From JAJACP01 sp964350245 (GTDB taxonomy: Bacteria; Chlamydiota; Chlamydiia; Chlamydiales; JAAKFR01), in the NCBI GenBank assembly GCA_964350245.1, contig CAYGJC010000008.1, positions 1 to 64,000 on the forward strand: 64,000 nt of DNA. The letters run 5' to 3'. A model generated the notes under the pieces. The model was given only the letters and a program-made list of their open reading frames with translations. It searched no databases and was not told the DNA's origin. Positions 50,434 through 59,603 of the stretch are shown here, in pieces; positions within the stretch are counted from its first letter, which is position 1; every line of letters starts with the position of its first letter. A program made the position numbers and the translations under genes.

Positions 50434-53400
50434 ATGTGGGTCCCCCTTCATCAACACTCTCAGTACTCGATTTTAGACGCCTCGTGTCCGGTGGATGGCA
50501 TTGCGCGCAAAGCGGCTGAAATGGGGATGCCCGCTGTGGCTCTCACTGATCATGGCAACATGCATGGTGCAGTCGATTTCTATAAGGCGTGTAAGAAACG
50601 AGGCGTGAAACCGATCATTGGTTGTGAGGTCTATGTGGCCCCTACCTCTCGCTTTGAAAAGAAAAAAGTCGCGCGCAAAACAGCCTACCATCTCACTCTT
50701 CTTGCGAAAAATACAGTTGGGTACCACAACCTATGCCGTCTCTCTTCTCGGGGCTATCTAGAGGGATTTTACTATAATCCTCGTATCGATCGTGAGCTGC
50801 TCCAGGAATTTTCGGAAGGGCTGATCTGCTTATCTGGCTGCCTTTCAAGTCAAATCTCAGATGCGGCTCTCAATGGAACTGAAGAGGAGCTGAACGAGCA
50901 GATTCAATGGCATCTCGATCTGTTTGGTGAAGATTTTTACCTTGAGTTGCAGCGTCACCACATGCAAAGCGACCAAATCGCCGCTTTGACAGAGACGTGG
51001 CTGGAGCAACAGTATCAGGATTTTGTCGACAAACAGAAAAGGGTGAATGAGAAGCTAATTGAGGCAAGCCGTCGCTTTGGGATTCCCCTTGTTGCCACAA
51101 ACGATACGCACTATCTCGAGCCCGACGACTGGAAAGCGCACGAAATTCTGCTCAACATTCAGTCTGGTGAGCCCGTTGAGATTTGGGAAAAAGATAGTTT
51201 CGGTAACCCGACCTTTCGCGTCCCGAATCCCAAGAGACGTGTCTATTCCAGCCACGAGCTCTACTTTAAATCGCCAGAGACCATGTCGGCTCTTTTCAGT
51301 GACCTGCCCGAGGCAATTGAAAATACAGTTAAGGTGGCAGAAAAGTGTCAACTAGAGCTCGATTTTGAGACGAAGCACTATCCGGTATTTGTTCCACCGG
51401 AAGGGTTTACGCAGGCCTCCTATTTACGCCACTTATGCGAGGAGGGGATCAAGGAGCGCTACACACCTCGGCGATTAGAGAAAGTTGCTGAAAAATATCC
51501 TGGTAAAGATCCCTCTCAAGTGGTGCGTGACAGACTTGATTTGGAGTTAGAAATTATCACTTCCAAAGAGATGAGCGACTATCTCCTGATTGTGTGGGAT
51601 TTCATCAGTTGGGCCAAACGGCACGGGATTCCCGTAGGACCTGGTAGAGGATCGGGGGCAGGCTCGATCATTCTCTACCTTATTGGGGTCACTGATATCG
51701 AGCCCTTGCGTTTCGATCTCTTTTTTGAGCGCTTTATCAATCCCGAGCGTATCTCCTATCCCGATATCGATGTGGACATTTGCATGGATCGGAGAGGGGA
51801 CGTCATTGACTATACTCTAGCTAAGTACGGCAAAGAGAATGTGGCTCAGATCATCACATTTGGAACAATGAAAGCCAAAATGGTGATTCGCGATGTCGGA
51901 CGTGTTTTATCTGTGCCGCTTTCTAAAGTGAATCAGATCGCCAAGTATGTGCCTGATGATCTGAACATGACTTTGGAAAAGGCTCTCGAGGTCGACCCTG
52001 ACCTCAATGCGATGTATGTCCAAGATAGCGATGCCAAAAAGATCATAGATTTGGGACGAAAGCTTGAGGGATCCATCCGGAACACAGGCATTCATGCAGC
52101 AGGAATGATTATTTGTGGAGAGCCGTTGACCGACCATATTCCTGTCTGTTTAGCCAAAGACTCCGAGATGGCGGCCACACAGTACTCGATGAAGCCAGTG
52201 GAAGCTGTGGGCATGCTCAAGATCGACTTTCTAGGACTCAAGACGTTGACGAGCATTCGAGTCGCCTGTGAGGCGATTCATGCCCAGACAGGCAATCAAA
52301 TCGACTGGGTGAACCTTCCTCTGGATGACCCCGTCGCCTTTCGCTTACTTCAGCAAGGAAAAACATTGGGTGTCTTTCAGATGGAGTCGGGAGGGATGCA
52401 AGACTTAGCGCGCCAGCTGTTGCCTGATAAGTTTGAAGAGATCATTGCGATTGGCGCCCTCTATCGTCCTGGTCCTATGGATATGATTCCGACCTTTATC
52501 AATCGGAAGCATGGCAGGGAGCCCATTGAGTATGATCATCCTTGGCTTGAGCCCATTTTGAAAGAGACCTATGGCATCATGGTTTATCAGGAACAGGTGA
52601 TGCAGATCGCGCAAAACCTAGCCCAGTACTCTCTTGGAGAAGGGGATGTGCTTCGTCGAGCGATGGGAAAAAAAGACCGCGCTCAAATGGAAAAAGAGCG
52701 AGAAAAATTTCGCAAGGGAGCCGTAGAAAATGGACTGACTGATGCCAATGCGATGGCAATCTTTGATAAGATGGAAAAATTTGCTTCGTACGGTTTCAAT
52801 AAATCCCACGCGGCTGCTTACGGCTTTCTCACTTACGTAACTGCTTATCTAAAAGGAAACTACCCAGCCGTTTGGATGGCAGCTCTCATGACTTGTGATC
52901 GGGATGATATTTCCAAAGTAGCCAAGTTCATCCGTGAATGCCAATCACTCAACATCGAAATCCTCCCTCCTGATGTCAATGAATCAGGGAAAGAATTTGT
53001 GGCGACAGATAAGGGAATTCGGTTTGCTATGAGTGGGATTAAGGGTGTTGGGGAAGGAGTTGTGGAGGTGATTCAAGAAGAGCGGAAGGCTCGTGGCCCT
53101 TTTACTGACTTCTACGACTTTTTCAAGAGAATCGATTTAAAGAGAGTAGGAAAGAAGGCAATTGAATGTTTGGTTGACGCCGGCTCGTTTGATTTTACGG
53201 GGTGGTCACGCGATGCGCTCCGTATGAGCATTGAAGAGATGTATGATGTTGCTTCTACAGAGCAAAAAGAGGCAGCTTCCGGAGTGCTCACCTTTTTTTC
53301 CCTCATGGGAGATGAGTCAAAAAATCGTTTTCTGAATCCTCCGGAGGTACATCAGCCTTCCTCAAAGACAGATATTCTCAAAAAAGAAAAAGAGCTGCTT

Positions 53401-54096
53401 GGCTTTTTCTTAACCGGTCACCCCATGGACGCCTTTCAATCGATATTGAAGCGTCTCTCTTGCATACCTCTCTGTGAGTTAGAAGATTTAGAACATAATC
53501 AAGTCGTCCGCACAGCTTTTATTGTAGAGACTGTTCAAGTCAAGATTTCACAACGTACTCAGAAGAAATTTGCCATTTTACAGATTAGTGATGGGATGGA
53601 AACCTATGAGCTGCCCATTTGGCCCGAGCTTTTTGAAGAGAAAGGGGAGCTTTTGGAGGAGAACCAGCTTCTTTATGCAGTTTTCCAAGCTGATCGCCGC
53701 GAAGAGAGCTTGCGTTTGTCGTGTCGTTGGCTAGATAATCTGGCACAAGTCGATGAAAAAATGGTCGAAGCATGCGACCAAGCTTTTGACCTGGCTAAGC
53801 TGCAAGCTGCCCGTTTCACGGGGAACACATCTAAAAAGAAAAAAGAGCCCAAGATGAGTGAAAAACCAAAATCCCTTTCCCTTAAATTAGATGCGGCGCA
53901 GATGCGCCTTTCGCATGTGCTTCAGTTGAAAGAGCTATTGCGTGGCCATCCGGGGCCCTCCAAAGTAGAGATTTTCTTTTATCATGAGCAGAAGAAATTA
54001 GGAGAACTTCACCTTGACCACGGTGTCTTGATTAGTCCGGGATTAGAATCTGATCTCAAGAAAAGCTCTTACACTTTAGGCTGTTCTGTCAAATAA
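50434..54096 (+). CDS. dnaE: DNA polymerase III alpha subunit
   Basis: The 1220-residue replicative polymerase. The PHP domain opens WVPLHQHSQYSILDAS with the H-x-H motif near residues 6-8, which fixes the ATG at 50434 as the start. GPGRGSGAGSII and PDIDVDICMDRRGDVIDY carry the catalytic aspartates; GVFQMESGGMQDL, YRPGPMDMI and ASYGFNKSHAAAYGFLTY follow. The C-terminus holds helix-hairpin-helix, OB-fold and tau-binding regions. Residues are intact throughout. It belongs to the order uhpC-dnaE. The stop overlaps that of the convergent 54089-54907 gene by eight bases. Confidence 0.97.
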   Translation: MWVPLHQHSQYSILDASCPVDGIARKAAEMGMPAVALTDHGNMHGAVDFYKACKKRGVKPIIGCEVYVAPTSRFEKKKVARKTAYHLTLLAKNTVGYHNLCRLSSRGYLEGFYYNPRIDRELLQEFSEGLICLSGCLSSQISDAALNGTEEELNEQIQWHLDLFGEDFYLELQRHHMQSDQIAALTETWLEQQYQDFVDKQKRVNEKLIEASRRFGIPLVATNDTHYLEPDDWKAHEILLNIQSGEPVEIWEKDSFGNPTFRVPNPKRRVYSSHELYFKSPETMSALFSDLPEAIENTVKVAEKCQLELDFETKHYPVFVPPEGFTQASYLRHLCEEGIKERYTPRRLEKVAEKYPGKDPSQVVRDRLDLELEIITSKEMSDYLLIVWDFISWAKRHGIPVGPGRGSGAGSIILYLIGVTDIEPLRFDLFFERFINPERISYPDIDVDICMDRRGDVIDYTLAKYGKENVAQIITFGTMKAKMVIRDVGRVLSVPLSKVNQIAKYVPDDLNMTLEKALEVDPDLNAMYVQDSDAKKIIDLGRKLEGSIRNTGIHAAGMIICGEPLTDHIPVCLAKDSEMAATQYSMKPVEAVGMLKIDFLGLKTLTSIRVACEAIHAQTGNQIDWVNLPLDDPVAFRLLQQGKTLGVFQMESGGMQDLARQLLPDKFEEIIAIGALYRPGPMDMIPTFINRKHGREPIEYDHPWLEPILKETYGIMVYQEQVMQIAQNLAQYSLGEGDVLRRAMGKKDRAQMEKEREKFRKGAVENGLTDANAMAIFDKMEKFASYGFNKSHAAAYGFLTYVTAYLKGNYPAVWMAALMTCDRDDISKVAKFIRECQSLNIEILPPDVNESGKEFVATDKGIRFAMSGIKGVGEGVVEVIQEERKARGPFTDFYDFFKRIDLKRVGKKAIECLVDAGSFDFTGWSRDALRMSIEEMYDVASTEQKEAASGVLTFFSLMGDESKNRFLNPPEVHQPSSKTDILKKEKELLGFFLTGHPMDAFQSILKRLSCIPLCELEDLEHNQVVRTAFIVETVQVKISQRTQKKFAILQISDGMETYELPIWPELFEEKGELLEENQLLYAVFQADRREESLRLSCRWLDNLAQVDEKMVEACDQAFDLAKLQAARFTGNTSKKKKEPKMSEKPKSLSLKLDAAQMRLSHVLQLKELLRGHPGPSKVEIFFYHEQKKLGELHLDHGVLISPGLESDLKKSSYTLGCSVK

Positions 54097-54907
54097 GTGC
54101 TTTGCCATTCAACGCATTGAAATACAGAGTGCGTGTTGAGCCGTCGGGATTCTGGACGGCGATACAATAGACGGGAAGAAAAATTTCTTCCGCTTTACGG
54201 ATGGCAAAATCACCTCCAAAAATCGTCTGAGCTAGCCTCTTGATTTCAGTAGGAGCATACTGCTTTTTCACTTTGGAGGAGTACTTAGGAGGTTGAGAGA
54301 CGATGGATTGTGCAAGGTGAGTGATGGGCTCAATCTCTAGGCGCGGATTTTCGAAATGGAGACGAAAGGTATTGCCACTGATCACAATCAACTTTTTCTC
54401 CCGACAGCTATCAATCCAGTCATCCAGAATGTCTTGATCTACTTTAAACCGTTGGTAGAGCTTCTCTCGATCGATGCCGCCTCCACTTTCAACCAGGGCT
54501 TTGAGAATTTTAAAATCATTTTTGTTTGCGCGCGAAAGAAGACAATCCTCATACCCGTGTGTCTTTTCCCAGGTGTTAGTATCAATGATCATCTCTCCAT
54601 CATTGAGCCCCCAGAGTAGGATTCCTTCTGCTGTGGAAGTACGGTTTTTGGAGTATTTAACATCCATCAACAGATAGGGATAATAGAGAAGCTGGGGCTC
54701 TAAAAACGTGTAATCACTATTTTTTAGTAGCTCTTCTTGGTTACGGCGCATGATCTCTTCGGCTGTGTAGCGGATTTCAAGCGTTTGAAAGGGGTCTTTT
54801 TGAAACTTTTCTAGCACCACTTCTCGGACAGCAGGGACATTTTCCCATACATACCAACCACCTGAACCTAAACCTGCAAGCGTGAGTAATGAAAAAATTA
54901 AACGCAT
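54089..54907 (-). CDS. Membrane-anchored protein with winged-helix-like region (CT546-like)
   Basis: A 272-residue protein with an N-terminal signal or anchor (about 4-24) and an unusual exported body. Residues about 130-190 (KNDFKILKALVESGGGIDRE, then LYQRFKVDQDILDDWIDSCREKK) read like a winged helix-turn-helix fold. The end, YCIAVQNPDGSTRTLYFNALNGKALI, looks like a small repeated beta domain. Position after dnaE matches CT546 of Chlamydia, a predicted outer-membrane or secreted protein. Function unknown. Confidence 0.68.
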   Translation of the reverse strand: MRLIFSLLTLAGLGSGGWYVWENVPAVREVVLEKFQKDPFQTLEIRYTAEEIMRRNQEELLKNSDYTFLEPQLLYYPYLLMDVKYSKNRTSTAEGILLWGLNDGEMIIDTNTWEKTHGYEDCLLSRANKNDFKILKALVESGGGIDREKLYQRFKVDQDILDDWIDSCREKKLIVISGNTFRLHFENPRLEIEPITHLAQSIVSQPPKYSSKVKKQYAPTEIKRLAQTIFGGDFAIRKAEEIFLPVYCIAVQNPDGSTRTLYFNALNGKALI

Positions 54908-55803
54908 ATCATCATATCCTTTAGCCCCTCTTCTAGTGTGTAGCTCGATTTGAGCTGAAGGGCCTGTTGTATTTTTGAGGGGTCTCCAATCGAAACCCGC
55001 ACTTCACCTTCTCTTGCGGGCACGTGCTCTTTTTCGCTTTCAGGAGCCATGAGTGTAGCGAGCTGATTGATCGACGTGCCCACTCCTGTGCAGAGATTGA
55101 AAACAGATGCTCCCTGCATAGGCCGTTGCATTGCCTCCAGAAGCATACGTACCACATCTTTTACATAAATAAAATCACGCATTTGATCACCGTTTCCAAA
55201 AATTGTCAGCTTTTTTCCATTTGAAAGACGGTCAAAAAAAACAGAAATCACCCCTGAGTAGGGGGAGGAGGGATCTTGTCGAGGGCCAAAGACATTAAAA
55301 AAACGAAATGTTGTTGAGGGGACTTTAAAAATATTCCATAAAATTTGAGCCTCCCACTCACCCTCGAGCTTCTCGATCCCATAAGGGGAGAGAGGGTGGG
55401 GAATACTTTTCTCACTGATAGGTGTCTCAGCTGCCTCCCCATAGACGCAAGATGAGGAGGCATAAACTAAAGGAATTTTGTGCTTCAAGCGAGAAAGGGC
55501 CTCAAAGAGCCTCACCGTTCCTCCACTATTGACGTGATGGACCTCAGCCCACTGATCTAGCGATTTTTGAACTGACGCAACAGCTGCCAGATGAAAGACA
55601 CCATCGACCCCCTCTACGCACCCTTCTAAAAGCGCTTGATCCGTAATAGAGCCCACAATCAGCTCAGCCTCATCAGGGGCATTCTGCCTTTTTCCTGTTG
55701 AAAGATCGTCTAAAATGCGCACACCACACCCTGAGGCAATCAACGCGTCTGCAAGATGTGATCCAATAAAGCCGCAGCCACCGGTGACTAAATATTTTGA
55801 CAA
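54898..55803 (-). CDS. NAD-dependent sugar-nucleotide epimerase (GalE/WbpP-like)
   Basis: A 301-residue extended short-chain dehydrogenase. The TTG at 55803 is the likely start: AGGAG lies nine bases upstream and the product opens with LSKYLVTGGCGFIGSHLADAL, the NAD-binding G-x-x-G-x-x-G. Catalytic S-S-S and Y-x-x-x-K appear in YASSSCVYGE and SPYGIEKLEGE. It likely epimerises a UDP-hexose or UDP-uronate for a glycan; the substrate cannot be read. It overlaps the CT546-like gene by ten bases and interrupts the CT546-CT547 order. No other sugar-nucleotide gene is close, so its pathway is open. Confidence 0.88.
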   Translation of the reverse strand: MSKYLVTGGCGFIGSHLADALIASGCGVRILDDLSTGKRQNAPDEAELIVGSITDQALLEGCVEGVDGVFHLAAVASVQKSLDQWAEVHHVNSGGTVRLFEALSRLKHKIPLVYASSSCVYGEAAETPISEKSIPHPLSPYGIEKLEGEWEAQILWNIFKVPSTTFRFFNVFGPRQDPSSPYSGVISVFFDRLSNGKKLTIFGNGDQMRDFIYVKDVVRMLLEAMQRPMQGASVFNLCTGVGTSINQLATLMAPESEKEHVPAREGEVRVSIGDPSKIQQALQLKSSYTLEEGLKDMMICV

Positions 55804-55884
55804 GGCGAAAAATTCTCCTACAATTGACAGGAAGTAGTGACTCTCAGTATGATCCAACACATGATTTTTTAGAGAGTTTTTTTT

Positions 55885-56817
55885 GTGAAGCGTACCATCT
55901 GTATCTTTCTCCTTTTTCTTCCGGTCGCCTTGTTTGGGGGTGTCAGCCAAGTCAGTGGGAAGTGGTCTCCGGATAAATACATCCCGACAGTCTCCGTACA
56001 GGAGCATTACGATCAGGGATATCAAGCTTTGTACGAGAATCGCTGGGATGAAGCGCTCACAAACTTTATGGTGGTGATCTATCACTACGACGACACTCCT
56101 TTTTATGGGGACTCGCTTTTTTACTCAGGGATTTGTCACTACTTTAAGGCCGATTTTGATTTGGCAAATAAGCAATTTGACCTCTATCTCTCTTCTTCGG
56201 GTAAGTTGAAGCATTTTGAAAAAGTTTTTGATTTTAAGTACTACATCGCTGATTACTACCAAAATGGGCGGCGGAAGCACTTATTTGGTGTCTCCTCTCT
56301 TCCTAAACTTACATCCGGAAAGGCAGATGCCATTGAGATTTTAGAAGAGATTATTGCAGCGCTTCCTGGAAAAGAGATTGCAGCTAAGGCGCTTTTTGCT
56401 AAAAGCGAAATTCTGCGGCAAAATAAAGAGTACCGGGAAAGCATTGACTGCCTGCAAACGCTAGCCCGCCGTTTTCCTAAGCATTCACTCTCTGCGGATG
56501 GCTACGTAGAAATCTCCAGAATTTATTACGAACAGAGCCAAAAAGAGGCTCAAAACCCTGACTTAATCTCCTTGGCTAAAGTGAATTTAAACCGGTTTAG
56601 CAAAAGCTTTCCGGGTGATGAGCGTCTCCAGATTGCCGAAGCTAATCTGCTCTCTATGCAGGAAGTTTATGCCATCAGTCTCTATGAAACGGGCCGCTTT
56701 TATGAAAGAAAAAAGAAGCCCAACGCCTCAGCAATTTACTATCGGGACGCCATTCAAAAGTATCCTGGAACTGAGGCGGCAATGAAATGTCAAACACGTC
56801 TTGATCGTGTGACATGA
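55885..56817 (+). CDS. Exported TPR protein (CT547-like, BamD/YbgF-type)
   Basis: A 310-residue exported protein with signal peptide MKRTICIFLLFLPVALFG and several tetratricopeptide-like helical repeats (HYDQGYQALYENRWDEALTN, then DSLFYSGICHYFKADFDLAN, and near the end YETGRFYERKKKPNASAIYY). The spacing resembles BamD or YbgF-like scaffolds, though no lipobox is seen. The GTG at 55885 is the start. Place before an LptE-like lipoprotein and rsbW matches CT547-CT549. It may help envelope assembly; inference only. Confidence 0.78.
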   Translation: MKRTICIFLLFLPVALFGGVSQVSGKWSPDKYIPTVSVQEHYDQGYQALYENRWDEALTNFMVVIYHYDDTPFYGDSLFYSGICHYFKADFDLANKQFDLYLSSSGKLKHFEKVFDFKYYIADYYQNGRRKHLFGVSSLPKLTSGKADAIEILEEIIAALPGKEIAAKALFAKSEILRQNKEYRESIDCLQTLARRFPKHSLSADGYVEISRIYYEQSQKEAQNPDLISLAKVNLNRFSKSFPGDERLQIAEANLLSMQEVYAISLYETGRFYERKKKPNASAIYYRDAIQKYPGTEAAMKCQTRLDRVT

Positions 56818-57368
56818 GATGCTTTTTAGTCCTCATTGTTTTATTAACCTCTTCCTGTGGCTACCGTTTTGGCCGAGGCGAAGTTCTTGAGCAATACTGC
56901 TCGGTTTGCATTCCCTATGTAGAGGGAGATGTAGAGGGACTTTTAACAGCGGCGCTCATTCGGTCGATGACCACAAGTGGGGGGCTTGCCTACCGCTCTT
57001 ATGGCGCTGATCTTCAACTTAAAGTCTGTCTCATGGAACCGGAAGATACCAATATTGGATTTGCGTATGCGCCGCGTGATCCCGGCGATAATGAGTTTTC
57101 CAAAATTGTGGTTTCTAACGAGGCGCGTCTGACTATGACGGCTGTGATCCGTTTGGTTGACAGACGGACAGGGTGCCTTGTTTTGGGGCCTTGCGAGGTC
57201 ACCGCATCATTGACGTACGATTTTGAGCCTGATTTGGGTAAGGCTGATGTGCAGGATTTCTCTTTAGGTCAGCTTGTGATGCACAACTTGGCCGTGGATG
57301 GGGCTACGCCACCTCTTTACACGCTTCTGTCTAACAAAATCGTCGATTACATCAACCATAGTTGGTAG
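56814..57368 (+). CDS. LptE-like outer-membrane lipoprotein (CT548-like)
   Basis: A 184-residue lipoprotein. The signal ends with lipobox TSSC, so C15 is the lipidated residue, and the mature start CGYRFG is typical of LptE, the plug of the LPS translocon with LptD. The remainder has alternating beta segments compatible with that fold (for example ARLTMTAVIRLVDRRTGCLV). The ATG overlaps the preceding stop (ATGA). LptE similarity is weak by eye and rests on the N-terminus and topology. Confidence 0.65.
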   Translation: MRCFLVLIVLLTSSCGYRFGRGEVLEQYCSVCIPYVEGDVEGLLTAALIRSMTTSGGLAYRSYGADLQLKVCLMEPEDTNIGFAYAPRDPGDNEFSKIVVSNEARLTMTAVIRLVDRRTGCLVLGPCEVTASLTYDFEPDLGKADVQDFSLGQLVMHNLAVDGATPPLYTLLSNKIVDYINHSW

Positions 57369-57404
57369 GTGTAATAATTTCCTCTATATCTTACTATTTG
57401 CAAT

Positions 57405-57803
57405 ATGGAGTTTAAGGCGTCTGTAGACTCTCTTTCCAGTGTGATGGAATTCATACGTAACCAAGCTGAAACCAATGGGATCGAGCATGTCTTGATTCAA
57501 AAAATGGAGCTGGCTTGTGAAGAGGCGATCGTAAATATTATCTCCTATGCTTACAAGAAAAAGCCGGGAGTGATCTCTGTTACATGCGAGAAAAAAGGAA
57601 AACGCTTCGAGATCACTCTGTGCGATCAAGGTGTTGCTTTTAACCCCATTGATGTAGAAATCAACCCCCAGTTTGGTACGCCTGTTCTGCAGCGCAAAGT
57701 AGGCGGGATGGGTATCTTTCTGATTCGAAAAGTGATCGATGATGTCAGTTATCAAAGGGTAGGAAAAGAAAATGTGCTCCGCTTAGCCTTTAACCTTCCC
57801 TAA
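57405..57803 (+). CDS. rsbW: RsbW-type anti-sigma factor / serine kinase
   Basis: A 132-residue GHKL ATPase. The N-box ELACEEAIVNIISYAYKK, G1 CDQGVAFNP and G2 GGMGIFLIRKVID are intact. In Chlamydia the RsbW homologue phosphorylates RsbV proteins in a partner-switching module, possibly controlling sigma or metabolic response. It follows the LptE-like gene by 36 bases. No RsbV or RsbU gene is in the window. Matches CT549. Confidence 0.92.
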   Translation: MEFKASVDSLSSVMEFIRNQAETNGIEHVLIQKMELACEEAIVNIISYAYKKKPGVISVTCEKKGKRFEITLCDQGVAFNPIDVEINPQFGTPVLQRKVGGMGIFLIRKVIDDVSYQRVGKENVLRLAFNLP

Positions 57804-58215
57804 AGCGGCAAATCTCTTCTTCATTCTCCTCAATCTGTTCGAGAAACTTTTCAAGTATTCTTAAAACAAGGCTAGAGTGGTTATAGACCCCGGTTGTAGC
57901 AAAGGCCATCTCTAGATGCGGAGTATATTGGTTATTCAAAGCTATAAGAGTCAATGTTGTAGGTGTTTCTTGGATCACTTTAGGCACAATCCAGACAGAG
58001 AACTTATCGTTAAAGAGAGTGAGTTTCTCTGTAGACTCTATCACGTAGAAGTTGTGGGTTAAAGAGTCAGACTCGTCCTCCCCGACCTCTTCCGCTGACA
58101 ATAATCCAAGTTCTTGAAGCAGAGAAAGATCAACCTCTACAATTCCGTCAGGAACGTGCTTTGGCAAATCATCCATATAGTGCTTAAAGGCATTTTCGAG
58201 ATCTACTGGTTCCAT
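57790..58215 (-). CDS. Conserved hypothetical protein (CT550-like by position)
   Basis: A 141-residue acidic, soluble protein without signal peptide. It has LSLLQELGLLSAEEVGEDES, FYVIESTEKLTLFNDKFSVW and a helical C-terminus (ILEKFLEQIEENEEEICRF). No family is recognised. It lies convergent to rsbW with a 14-base overlap and divergent from dacF, the place of CT550. A type III chaperone or regulator is conceivable because of its small acidic nature, but nothing proves it. Confidence 0.6.
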   Translation of the reverse strand: MEPVDLENAFKHYMDDLPKHVPDGIVEVDLSLLQELGLLSAEEVGEDESDSLTHNFYVIESTEKLTLFNDKFSVWIVPKVIQETPTTLTLIALNNQYTPHLEMAFATTGVYNHSSLVLRILEKFLEQIEENEEEICRFREG

Positions 58216-58319
58216 GTTTTTCCTACCCCCAGTACTATTTTAGGGTGTTTTAGGAGGTTCTGTCAAATATTTTTTCGAAATTGTGGGTAAGGGTGCGAGC
58301 TGTTATAGTTGCGTGTTAG

Positions 58320-59603
58320 ATGAAACGACTTTTATCCCTCTTACTCTTTCTTAATTCAATTTATGCCCAGCAACTTGATCTCAAGTTGGATGCGGAAGGG
58401 GCGATCTTGATTAATGCGCATACAGGAGCCATTCTCTACGAAAAAAATGCATATGCTCAGACCTTTCCTGCAAGTACAACCAAAATAGCTACAGCTCTTT
58501 ATGCGCTAGACCGCCGCGGCATGCGGCTGGGAGATAAGGTAGTGGCTACACGTGAGTGTGTTGCTTCGATCACTCCTCAGGCAAAAAAGCAGTCCAATTA
58601 CCGCAGCCCGCCCCATTGGTTGGAAACAGATGGCTCGCATATTGGAATTAAATCAGGCGAAGAGCTTAGATTTTATGACCTACTGTCGGCGATGCTCATT
58701 GGCTCAGCTAATGACGCTTCGAATGTAATCGCGCATCATGTTGGGGGCTCCATTCCCCATTTCATGACCGAGCTGAACCATTATTTAAAGCGAATCGGAT
58801 GCAAGAGCACCTCGTTTAATAATCCTCATGGGCTTCATCACCCAAACCATGTGACCACCCCCTATGACCTGGCTTTAATGACTCAGGTAGGGCTGAAAAA
58901 TCCGATTTTCAGAAAAATTGTTTCAACCAAACGCTACACATGTCCCCAGACTAATTTGGAATATGAGCGAACATTTGTGCAAACCAATAAGTTATTACGT
59001 AGCGGTCCATGCGGCTATGCAAAAGCAATTGGGGTAAAAACCGGAACCACGCAGGCTGCCGGGAAGAATTTAGTGGCAGCGGCAGAGGAGGAGGGGCGCT
59101 GTCTAATTGCCGTCTTACTAGGTTATAGAGGCGCTCGAGAGGATCTATATCGTGATGCAATTAGGCTCTTTGAAACGGCCTTTGATGAGCAGAAAATGCG
59201 TCGCGTCCTGCTAAGAGCGGGCGCGACTGATCTCTCTACAAAAGTAGCAGGCGGACGTGGAAAACTAAAAACATCACTTTCTCAAGATCTTACGTATGAT
59301 TATTATCCATCTGAGGAGTGTGCGGTGAAGGCGCAAGTGCACTGGGATCTGCCACCGTTGCCCATTAGTAAAGGAGATCTTGTGGGAACGCTATCTGTAG
59401 TGGATGCTTGGGGAAATATCATTCAAGAGAGAGAGTTGAAGGCATTAATGCCCTTAAAGCCTACTGTTTGGCACAACCTTACCTCCCTATTTTCAGAGCG
59501 TAAGAAGGGCAAGACTCTTTTCTGGGGAGGAGGAGTCGGTTTTCTTTGTCTTTTCTTTTGGAGATGGAGAAGAAAGCAGAAGTTTAAGCGTCATCCATTT
59601 TAA
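58320..59603 (+). CDS. dacF: D-alanyl-D-alanine carboxypeptidase (DacF-type PBP)
   Basis: A 427-residue periplasmic serine carboxypeptidase. The signal peptide (1-18) is followed by the active-site S-x-x-K in PASTTKIATALYA, S-x-N in GSANDASNVIAHH and K-T-G in GVKTGTTQAAGKN. A C-terminal membrane anchor (about 395-415, GGGVGFLCLFFWRW) and basic tail complete the type-5 PBP plan. It removes the terminal D-Ala from peptidoglycan stem peptides, acting in the limited peptidoglycan ring of Chlamydiae. Overlaps rsmB tail to tail. Confidence 0.93.
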   Translation: MKRLLSLLLFLNSIYAQQLDLKLDAEGAILINAHTGAILYEKNAYAQTFPASTTKIATALYALDRRGMRLGDKVVATRECVASITPQAKKQSNYRSPPHWLETDGSHIGIKSGEELRFYDLLSAMLIGSANDASNVIAHHVGGSIPHFMTELNHYLKRIGCKSTSFNNPHGLHHPNHVTTPYDLALMTQVGLKNPIFRKIVSTKRYTCPQTNLEYERTFVQTNKLLRSGPCGYAKAIGVKTGTTQAAGKNLVAAAEEEGRCLIAVLLGYRGAREDLYRDAIRLFETAFDEQKMRRVLLRAGATDLSTKVAGGRGKLKTSLSQDLTYDYYPSEECAVKAQVHWDLPPLPISKGDLVGTLSVVDAWGNIIQERELKALMPLKPTVWHNLTSLFSERKKGKTLFWGGGVGFLCLFFWRWRRKQKFKRHPF

